A DNA stretch of 64,000 nt from Pseudomonas fragi (GTDB taxonomy: Bacteria; Pseudomonadota; Gammaproteobacteria; Pseudomonadales; Pseudomonadaceae): assembly GCF_025426255.1 (NCBI RefSeq), contig NZ_CP104861.1, forward strand, positions 1,798,001-1,862,000. Reading direction: 5' to 3'. Below are positions 38,577 through 47,200 of this stretch, one piece after another. Every line of letters starts with the position of its first letter. Position 1 is the first letter of the stretch. Position numbers and translations under genes: made by a program. The notes under the pieces were generated by a model. That model saw only the letters and a list, made by a program, of their open reading frames with translations. It did no database searches and was not told the DNA's origin.

Positions 38577-39781
38577 ACATTGACCTCTTCGGGCTGTGGG
38601 CTATGCGCCGTAACGGTCTGGGTTTTTGGCGCACGCTTGGGTTTTTCACTGCGTTTGAGGGCGTTGGCGGTGGCCAGGGCGGTGCGCTTGGTCCAGATCA
38701 GCAAGCCGCTCAAGACCATCATGCTCAGGATCAAACCGAAGAAGAACCAGATCAGCTTGACCCACAATCCGCCAAAATCACCGGTGTGCAGCGGGCGCAT
38801 CGACTCGGTGACCAACTCCAGCCCGGAGCGGTCGGCGATCATCCGCGAGCCTTCAATTGCGCCGTTGTAGGGGTTGATCTCGGCGGTCTGGAACAACAAC
38901 GGATACCAGCCGGGACCGCCGACTTCGATATGGCCGTAGGCATTGCTTGGCAGGCTGACAAAGCTCGCTTCCAGCCCCGGGATGTTTTCGGCTGCAATCT
39001 TGACTGCCTGATCGAGGCTGATCTGCGGCGCGGGTTTGCCGTCCGGCATGATCGGCACATCCTGGCGCGCCACAACGGGCGGGTTACCTGCGGTTGAAAT
39101 GGAAATCTGGTTATCGAACATAAAGGCCTGAATCAGGAACCACAGGCCGGTGATAGAAATTACCGCGATAAACCAGATCGACCAGATGCCGCACAGACGA
39201 TGGAAATCGCCCCAGAAAATCCGCGCACCGTGCTTGAAGCGCAGGTTGGGTTTGAAAAAACCTTTCCAGAACTTCTTGTAGACCACCAATCCGGTAACCA
39301 GCGATGCCAGCAAAGGCAAGCCGAGGAATGACACCAGATACCAGCCCCAACTGTAGCCATTGGTAAAGGGCACCAGCCACCAGCCGTGCAGGGCGCGGGT
39401 AAAGGCCTTGAAGTCGAAGCTTGGGCTTTCACCCTGAATTGCCCCGGTGTAAGGGTTGATATACAGCGCTGGCGAGCGGCCGTCCGGGTACACCACATCG
39501 GCTACCAGGGCAAAATGCGACTCGTCCGGACGGCTGATCGACTGCACGGCCAGTGTCGGTTCGGCCTTGTGAATGGCACTGAGCACTTGCTCATAAGTCA
39601 GCAGTGGCGCGTCATCCGACGGCTGAGTGGCACGAGCCTCGGGGGTGGCCAGCCACACAATCTCCTGGCTGACCACCGCCAAGGTACCGGTCACACAGAC
39701 AATCAACACAAAGAACCAGATAGGCAGCGTCAACCAGCTGTGCACCAGAAACCAGAGTTTAGAACGGGACTTTTTGGACAT
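38573..39781 (-). CDS. fpvG: Ferripyoverdine reductase component FpvG (PepSY-associated TM protein)
   Basis: FpvG is the inner-membrane reductase that turns Fe(III) of ferripyoverdine into Fe(II) in the periplasm. The 402-residue product has membrane segments including LTLPIWFFVLIVCVTGTLAV, WGWYLVSFLGLPLLASLVTG, LCGIWSIWFIAVISITGLWF and a C-terminal one near 345 (LIWFFFGLILSMMVLSGLLI), with PepSY-type periplasmic repeats between them. Possible heme or metal ligands are the histidines in WFLVHSWLTLP, LHGWW and FHRLCGIW. The ATG at 39781 is preferred to the TTG at 39793 and gives the family start MSKKSRSKLWF. The ribosome binding site is weak. Confidence 0.88.
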   Translation of the reverse strand: MSKKSRSKLWFLVHSWLTLPIWFFVLIVCVTGTLAVVSQEIVWLATPEARATQPSDDAPLLTYEQVLSAIHKAEPTLAVQSISRPDESHFALVADVVYPDGRSPALYINPYTGAIQGESPSFDFKAFTRALHGWWLVPFTNGYSWGWYLVSFLGLPLLASLVTGLVVYKKFWKGFFKPNLRFKHGARIFWGDFHRLCGIWSIWFIAVISITGLWFLIQAFMFDNQISISTAGNPPVVARQDVPIMPDGKPAPQISLDQAVKIAAENIPGLEASFVSLPSNAYGHIEVGGPGWYPLLFQTAEINPYNGAIEGSRMIADRSGLELVTESMRPLHTGDFGGLWVKLIWFFFGLILSMMVLSGLLIWTKRTALATANALKRSEKPKRAPKTQTVTAHSPQPEEVNV

Positions 39782-39817
39782 GGGGAACGGCAAACTCGCG
39801 GCTGGGCGGGTGTCTAA

Positions 39818-39841
39818 TCGCCATTGAGAAGCGATTGCTTA
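39818..39841 (-). promoter_or_regulatory. Weak candidate PvdS promoter of the fpv operon
   Basis: On the minus strand TAAGC, 16 bases, CGA spans 39841-39818. Spacing is exact, but two of five and one of three core bases differ from TAAAT and CGT. It overlaps the imperfect palindrome GAGAAGC....GCTTATC (39826-39843). Only weakly supported. Confidence 0.3.
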
Positions 39842-39945
39842 TCCATGTAGGACGAATGAGACGTTCAAAACCCGAAGCCAGAGTTGTAAAAAAATGTTTC
39901 GCACCCCGTATGCCTGCAGCCGTTGATGCAGGAACGAGGCTGCGT

Positions 39946-40896
39946 TCACCCCAACGACTGCCCCAGTTTCCAGTACCCCATAAAGGTCAGCCCCTTGCGG
40001 TCCATGCCGCACTCATTGACGAAAAACCTTCTTATCGCCATCACAGCCGTCGATTCCCCGGCCACCCAGGCATAAAAGTCGTTGTGTTTGGCGCTCGCCC
40101 GTTCCCATAGGCGCTGGTTGTCCAGGTCAAGTTCTTGCAGCGCCGCGCAGCCTTGAGCTTGTCTGCGCCGGGGCGGCAGGCTGGCCAGTTCGCGGGCGGC
40201 GAGGAGCATGCCGTCGCCGTGTTGTTTGCCCAGACTGGCGCGGGGTAGCCAGTGGACTTTGGCGTTAAGGCCGCAGACCAAAGGCAGGCAGTCAGACTCT
40301 TCGGGTACTTCGACAAAGGCTTGTACCTGGGGCGGGTCGGGGTGATGTGCAAGTTGTTCAAGGATCCCGGCAATCGCCGGGAGGGCGGTTTCGTCGCCGA
40401 TCAACAGCACTGTGCGCACGCCCTGAGGTGGTTGCCATTCATAACCACCGGGGTCCTCTTGGCAGGCGCCGTTGGGAGCGATGATTTGCAGTTGATCGCC
40501 GATCTCGGCTTGCAGCGCCCAGCGCGAGGCGGGGCCGGTTTCGCCGTGCAGGACAAAGTCGATGTCCAGCTCGGCCGATTCCACGCGCAGGTCGCGAATG
40601 GTGTAAGTGCGCATGGGTGGGGTCTGTTCGGAACCAAGGTCGCGTATGTGTGCTCGCCAGTCGCCCTGCTTGGGCAGGTTGGGAGCGATACCGTCGACGC
40701 TCGGGAAGAAAAGTTTGACCCGCTGGTCCGGTGCCAGGGTGCGCATAAGTGCCACATCGCTGCCGCTGAACACAAAACGCATCAGCGACGGACTCAAGGC
40801 AATTCGATGCTTGAGCTGGATATCGAACACCTGGTAAGCGGTGGGTTTATTGAGTCGATTACGCAGGTTTTGTACCAGAGAGGTGACGGCGGACAT
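39946..40896 (-). CDS. Siderophore-interacting FAD-binding reductase (SIP/ViuB family)
   Basis: SIP proteins reduce siderophore-bound iron in the cytoplasm with FAD and NAD(P)H or ferredoxin. The 316-residue product has the N-terminal FAD-binding barrel with PPMRTYTIRDLRVESAELDI near residue 93, DFVLHGETGPASRWALQAEI, the nucleotide-binding part LLIGDETALPAIAGILEQL near residue 165, and a C-terminal FYAWVAGESTAVMAIRRFF and GLTFMGYWKLGQSLG. This is the full family layout. It has a perfect PvdS box, so it is probably made under iron starvation. Pyoverdine iron is normally removed in the periplasm by FpvG, so this enzyme may serve another imported siderophore. Confidence 0.88.
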   Translation of the reverse strand: MSAVTSLVQNLRNRLNKPTAYQVFDIQLKHRIALSPSLMRFVFSGSDVALMRTLAPDQRVKLFFPSVDGIAPNLPKQGDWRAHIRDLGSEQTPPMRTYTIRDLRVESAELDIDFVLHGETGPASRWALQAEIGDQLQIIAPNGACQEDPGGYEWQPPQGVRTVLLIGDETALPAIAGILEQLAHHPDPPQVQAFVEVPEESDCLPLVCGLNAKVHWLPRASLGKQHGDGMLLAARELASLPPRRRQAQGCAALQELDLDNQRLWERASAKHNDFYAWVAGESTAVMAIRRFFVNECGMDRKGLTFMGYWKLGQSLG

Positions 40897-40917
40897 AACA
40901 GCACCTTAGTGAACAGG

Positions 40918-40936
40918 AGTCGTTTATATAACGACT
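40918..40936. promoter_or_regulatory. Palindromic operator upstream of the SIP gene
   Basis: AGTCGTT, TATAT, AACGACT form a perfect 7-base inverted repeat. A second overlapping palindrome CGACTAGTCG lies at 40932-40941, giving three AGTCG half-sites. The site covers the -10 CGT of the PvdS promoter and starts 22 bases upstream of the SIP start, the usual place for a repressor of the TetR kind. No such regulator gene is in the window. Confidence 0.6.
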
Positions 40937-40954
40937 AGTCGGAGCCTGAATTTA
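40931..40954 (-). promoter_or_regulatory. PvdS-dependent promoter of the SIP gene
   Basis: On the minus strand TAAAT (40954-40950), 16 bases, then CGT (40933-40931): an exact match. The CGT ends 34 bases before the start codon at 40896. Confidence 0.85.
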
Positions 40955-41020
40955 ACGGCGACTTGTAGCCGCTGAGGCGCGCAGGTGAACCAAGCGGTTT
41001 AGCGAGAGCCCTTCGCTAGT

Positions 41021-41142
41021 GCTTGACCGGGAGCAGAGTATCTACAGAGATACTTCAAGCGTGGGAGCGAGCCTGCTCGCGAATGTTCTTTGCGAGCAGG
41101 CTCGCTCCCACTGGGGGCTTGACCTAGAACAGAGTATCTACA
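41021..41142. repeat. REPIN flanked by 26-base direct repeats
   Basis: GTGGGAGCGAGCCTGCTCGC (41061-41080) and its exact complement (41092-41111) form a REPIN with 20-base arms. It is flanked by direct repeats at 41021-41046 and 41117-41142, both of the form GCTTGACC..GA.CAGAG then TATCTACA, 23 of 26 identical. The remainder of the 40897-41281 gap holds the promoters listed and no gene. Confidence 0.85.
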
Positions 41143-41202
41143 ACTTTCGGGTGTTGGTGTGTTCGCGGTGTCCCTTGCCTGTTTCTGTCAAAAGCGGCAG
41201 GT

Positions 41203-41226
41203 TAATTTTCCCCTGACTTCATCCGT
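41203..41226 (+). promoter_or_regulatory. PvdS-dependent promoter of the pvdI operon
   Basis: TAATT at 41203-41207, 16 bases, CGT at 41224-41226; 55 bases before the pvdI start. The same TAATT variant precedes pvdG-pvdL. Confidence 0.75.
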
Positions 41227-41281
41227 TCCGTAGGGATAGCCGAGCCAACGCTCGATAGCCAACACGTACGGAAGAAGTCAG

Positions 41282-44200
41282 ATGAATGCTGAGAAGTCCC
41301 TCAAACTTGCCCGCCGATTCATCGAGTTACCGCTGGAAAAACGCCGGTTATTCCTCGACGGTCTGCGGGCTGAAGGGATCGACTTTTCGCAGTTTCCGAT
41401 TCCCGCCGATGTGCCCGCAACCGACCGTCAGTCGTTGTCGTATGCGCAGCGGCGCATGTGGTTTTTATGGCAACTCGACCCCCACAGTGGTGCATATAAC
41501 CTGCCGGGCGCGGTACGCCTGACCGGCGCGCTGGATAGCGCCGCGCTGGAGCAGGCCTTTGCCCACCTGGTGCAGCGCCACGAAACCCTGCGCACGGTGT
41601 TTCGTCAAAATCCCGATGACAGCCTCGAACAGGCGCCGCTCACGGTTCCCCTCCAGGTCGAGCAGCTGGATTTCAGCCTGCTGCCCGTCATTGAGCGTGA
41701 ACAGGCGGTCGCGGCCGAGGCTCAGCGCCAATCGCTGCAACCCTTTGATCTGGCCAACGGCCCGCTGTTGCGAATCAAGCTGCTCAAGCTCGCCCCACAG
41801 GAGCATGTACTGCTGCTGACCTTGCATCACATCGTGTCTGATGGCTGGTCGATGAATGTGTTGATCGACGAATTTATCCGCAGCTATGACGCTTTCGAGC
41901 GCGGCGAGTTGCCCGCGCTGGCTCAGTTGCCGATTCAATACAGCGATTACGCGTTGTGGCAACGCCGTTGGCTGCAGGCCGGTGAGCAGGCCCGGCAACT
42001 GGAATACTGGCAGTCACGGCTCGGTGACGAGCATCCTGTCATGGCCTTGCCCACGGATTATCCGCGCCCGGCGATGCCGAGTTATCGCGGCACCCGGTAT
42101 GAATTTGCGGTTGCCCCGCAACTGGTCGAGCAATTGCGCGCCTTGGCGCAACAACACAATGTCACCCTGTTTATGCTGCTGTTGGGCGCGTTCAATATCC
42201 TCCTGCACCGCTACAGCGGCCAGGACGATCTGCGGGTCGGGGTGCCGATTGCCAATCGTAACCGGCGCGAGGTCGAGGGGCTGATCGGGTTTTTCGTCAA
42301 TACCCAAGTGCTGCACACACAACTCAATGCCCAGACCTCGGTGGCCGAGTTGCTGGGCGCGGTGAAAGAGACCGCGCTCGGCGCCCAGGCACATCAGGAA
42401 TTACCCTTCGAGCAACTGGTTGAGGCGCTCAAGCTTGAACGTAACCTGAGTCATAACCCGCTGTTCCAGGTGATGTACAACCACCAGCCGCAGGTCGCGG
42501 ATATCGATACGGTGAATACCGCCTCCGGCCTGAAGTTGAGCCTGGTGGAGTGGGAAGGGCGTACCACCCAATTTGACTTGAGCCTGGATACTTACGAAAA
42601 AGCCGGCCAGCTGCACGCTGCCCTGACCTACGCCAATGACCTGTTTGACGGTGCGACCATCACCCGCATGGCTGGGCATTGGAGCAACCTGCTGCGAGCG
42701 CTGGTAGACAACCCTGAACGCCGGGTTGGCGAGTTGCCGATGCTCGATGCCAGCGAGTGGCAGACCCAGGTCCATGACTGGAACCGCACCCAGGTCGCTT
42801 ACCCGACCCATACCTGCCTGCAGCAATTGATCGAAGCGCAGGTCGAGCGTACGCCGAATGCCATAGCCCTGGTGTTTGGCACGCAGTCCATGACCTTTGC
42901 GCAACTCAATGCTCGCGCCAACCAGCTTGCCAATCTGTTGCGCGAGCAGGGCGTGGGCCCGGACGTGCTGGTGGGTATCGCGCTGGAACGCTCGCAGGAG
43001 ATGGTGGTGGGTTTGCTGGCGATCCTCAAGGCCGGTGGCGCCTACGTGCCGCTGGACCCGGAGTACCCGCAAGAGCGGCTGGCGTACATGATCGACGACA
43101 GCGCCATTGCGCTGTTGCTGACCCATAGCCGCTTGCTGGCGACGCTACCGGTGGCCGATGTGAAGGTCATCACTGTCGATCAACCTTCGGGTTGGCTGGA
43201 CGACTACAGCGCCAGCAATCTCAACCTGGCCCAGGATTCGCAACACCTCGCCTACGTGATCTACACCTCGGGTTCTACCGGGCGCCCCAAAGGTGCGGGC
43301 AACACGCATGCGGCGCTGGTCAACCGCCTGTGCTGGATGCAGCAGGCTTACGCTCTGGGGGCAGACGATGCCGTGCTGCAAAAGACCCCGTTCAGTTTTG
43401 ACGTGTCGGTGTGGGAGTTTTTCTGGCCGCTGCTCACCGGGGCCCGGTTGGTAGTAGCCCAGCCCGGCGAACACCGCGAACCGCTGCGCCTGATCGAGAC
43501 CATTCGTCAGCAGCGCATCACTACGCTGCATTTTGTGCCGTCGATGTTGCAGGCGTTTATTCACGAAAGTGCAGTCGAGCACTGCACCAGCCTGCGCCGG
43601 ATTGTCTGCAGTGGTGAAGCATTACCGGTGGACGCCCAGCAACAGGTGTTCGCCAAACTGCCCGCTACCGAGTTGTACAACCTGTATGGGCCGACCGAAG
43701 CCGCCATCGACGTGACGCACTGGACCTGCCTGGAGGAAGGCGCAGCCAGCGTGCCGATTGGTTTGCCGATTGCCAACCTGCGCACCTGTGTCCTCGACGC
43801 GAATCTGTCGCCCGTGGCGCTGGGGGTTGCCGGTGAACTGTACCTGGGCGGTGCTGGATTGGCCCGCAGTTACCATCGACGGCCGGCCCTGACCGCCGAG
43901 CGCTTTGTGCCGTGCCCGTTCAACCAGGGCGAGCGCCTGTATCGCACCGGTGATCTGGTTCGGCAGCGGGTGGACGGGGTGATTGAGTATCTGGGGCGCC
44001 TCGACCACCAGGTCAAGTTACGTGGCTTGCGCATTGAACTGGGGGAAATCGAAGCGCGTCTGGTCGAGCACGCAGCAGTGCGCGAAGCCGTGGTGCTGGT
44101 GCTCGATGGCAAGCAACTGGTGGCGTATGTGGTACTGCAAGATCCATTGCAGGCCGGCTGGCAGGCCGCACTCAGCGCGCACCTGCAACTCGCGTTGCCG

Positions 44201-47200
44201 GAATACATGGTACCCGGCCTCTGGCTCAGCCTTGAGCGCTTGCCGCTGTCGGCCAACGGCAAGCTGGAGCGCAAAGCCCTACCGCGCCCGGACCTCAGTG
44301 CGCTGCAACAAGGCTATGCCGCACCGGCCTGCGAGCTGGAGCAGCGCTTGGCCGATATCTGGCAAAACGTACTGGGCGTGGCGCAGATTGGCGTGGATGA
44401 CAACTTCTTCGCCCTGGGCGGTGACTCGATTATCTCGATTCAAGTTGTCAGCCGAGCTCGTCAGGCCGGGATCGCGTTCAGCCCGCGAGATCTGTTCCAG
44501 CATCAGACCATTCGCAGCCTGGCCCGGGTCGCTGAGCTGAGCCAGCAAACCAGCATCGATCAGGGGCTCGCCAGTGGCGCTGTGGCATTGGCACCCGTGC
44601 AGCAGTGGTTTTTTGCGCAGCCAATGCCTCAACGTCACCACTGGAACCAGTCGCTGCTGCTGCACCCGCGTCAGCCGCTTGAGGGCGCTGTGCTGGAGCT
44701 GGCGCTGCGCTCGTTGCTGACGCATCACGATGGTCTGCGCTTGCGCTTCGAACAGCGCGACGGTCAGTGGCAGCAGGCCTATGCCGAACTGCCGACGGAC
44801 AGCCTGCTGTGGCACCGGCAGGTGACTGGTGTGCAAGAACTCAATGCGCTATGCGAACAGGCTCAGCGCAGCCTTGACCTGCAACAGGGCCCGCTGCTGC
44901 GCGCGCTGTTGGTGGACATGCCCGATCACAGTCAGCGCCTGTTGCTGGTGGTCCATCACCTGGTGGTGGACGGCGTATCGTGGCGTGTATTGCTGGAAGA
45001 TCTGCAGCAGTTTTATAGCGCTCCGAGCCAGCCGCCGCAGGCCAAGACCAGTGCCTATCAGGCCTGGACTGCACGCCTGCAAGGCGAGGCTTTGGCACGG
45101 GTCGATGAGTTGGCCTGGTGGCAGGCGCAGTTGGCCGGTGCCTGCAGCGACTTGCCCTGTGACCGTCCTGACGCGGGTTTGCAAAACCGCCACGGGCGCA
45201 AGCTGGAGCTCAAACTCGATGCCGAACTTACCCGCCAGTTGTTGCAAGTGGCCCCTGCAACCTATCGCACCCAGGTCAACGATTTGTTGCTGACGGCGTT
45301 GGCACGGGTGATTGGCCGCTGGAGTGGGCAGGCCAGCAGCTTGATTCAGCTCGAAGGCCACGGTCGAGAACAGCTGTTCGATGACCTCGATCTGTCGCGC
45401 ACCCTGGGCTGGTTTACCAGCCTGTTCCCGGTACAACTGACTGCGCAAGGTGACTTCGGCACCTCGATCAAATCGATCAAGGAGCAACTGCGCAGTGTTC
45501 CGAACAAGGGCGTCGGTTACGGCCTGTTGCGCTACCTGGCAGGTGATGAGGTGGGCGCGCAGTTGGCGGGTTTGGCCACGCCGCGCATCACCTTCAACTA
45601 CATGGGGCAGTTCGACCGTCAGTTTGACGAGCAGGCGCTGTTCGCCCCGGCCGCTGAAAGTGCCGGGTTGGCACAGGACGAAAACGCGCTGCTGGCCAAC
45701 TGGCTGAGCATCGAGGGGCAGGTCTACGGCGGCGAACTGAGCCTGCAATGGAGCTACAGCCAGCAGATGTTCGATGATGCGACGGTGCAGGCGCTGGTTG
45801 ACGATTACCGGCACGAGCTCAGCGCTCTAATCGAACACTGCGTGGGCTGTGAGGCGGGCGGCATGACCCCGTCGGACTTCCCTCTGGCATCGTTGACCCA
45901 GGCACAACTGGACAACCTCAAGGTGCCTGCCAGCGCCATTGAGGATATTTACCCACTGTCGCCGATGCAGCAGGGCTTGCTGGTGCACACCCTGCTGGAA
46001 CCGGGCTCGGGTATCTATTTCATGCAGGACCGTTACATCATCGACAGCGAAATCGACCTGCCGCGCTTTACGGCTGCCTGGCACGCCGTAGTCCAGCGTC
46101 ACGATGCACTGCGCGCTTCGTTCAGCCTCGACGAAGACGGCCAGATGCTGCAAATCATCCACCGCGATGCTGCGCCTAAAGTGCAACTTCACGACTGGAC
46201 CGAACGCCCGCAGGCTGAGCACGAAGCGGCGTTGCAAGCGCTGCTGGCCGAGGACCGGGCGCAGGGTTTCGATCTGCTTAACAGCCCACCGTTCAGCTTG
46301 CGCCTGATCCGCCGCAGCGCAGGGCATTACTGGTTTATCCTCAGCAACCACCACATCCTGATCGATGCCTGGTGCCGCTCGCTGTTGCTGCAAGACTTCT
46401 TCACCCTTTACAGCGGCCAGCACAGCCTGCCGCCCGCGGCGCGTTATCGCGACTTTATCCAGTGGCTGCAAGAACAGGGTGAGAGCGCTGCGCTGAATGC
46501 CTGGACGGTTGAGCTGGAAGGTTTTGAACAACCCACGCCGTTGCCGTTCGACCGCCCTGTGCGCCGCCAGGGCGGGTTCTCCGAGATCGGCGATTGCTAC
46601 GCCGACCTTGAACCGGCGCAGGGCCGTGCCTTGCGTGAACTGGCGCAGCGTTATCAGCTGACCGTCAACACCCTGACTCAGGCTGCCTGGGCGCTGGTTT
46701 TGCAGCGTTACAGCGGGCTGGATCAAGTGTTGTTCGGCGTGACGGTGGCTGGTCGCCCGATCAATCTTGCGCAAATGCAGGACACCGTGGGCCTGTTTAT
46801 CAACAGCATCCCGTTACGTGTGCGCTTGCCTCGCGCCGGGCAAAGCGTCAGCGTGCAAAGTTGGTTGCAAGACTTGTTCGAGCACAACCTGGCGCTGCGC
46901 GAACACGAGCATTTGCCGCTGCTGAAGATTCAGGCATGCAGCGGGCTGGAAAAAGGCCAGTCGATTTTCGACAGCCTGTTCGTCTACGAAAACGCCCCGG
47001 TAGAAAGCGCGGTGGTCAGCGGTGCGCAGCAGATCAGCGCCAGGTCCGACAGCGCCCGCACTCACACCAATTACCCGATGACGGTGGTGGTGTACCCCGG
47101 CGATGCGCTGGGCTTGCACTTGTCTTACGACAAACGCTTCTTCGATGAGGCTACGGTCGAGTGCTTGCTGGCGGATTTCAAGCGCCTGCTGTTGGCGATT

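Noticed and set aside
39826..39843. GAGAAGC....GCTTATC as a Fur box for fpvG
   Set aside because: It is palindromic but matches few positions of the Fur consensus.
41063..41111. A CRISPR repeat
   Set aside because: Only one inverted pair, no regular spacers; it is a REPIN.
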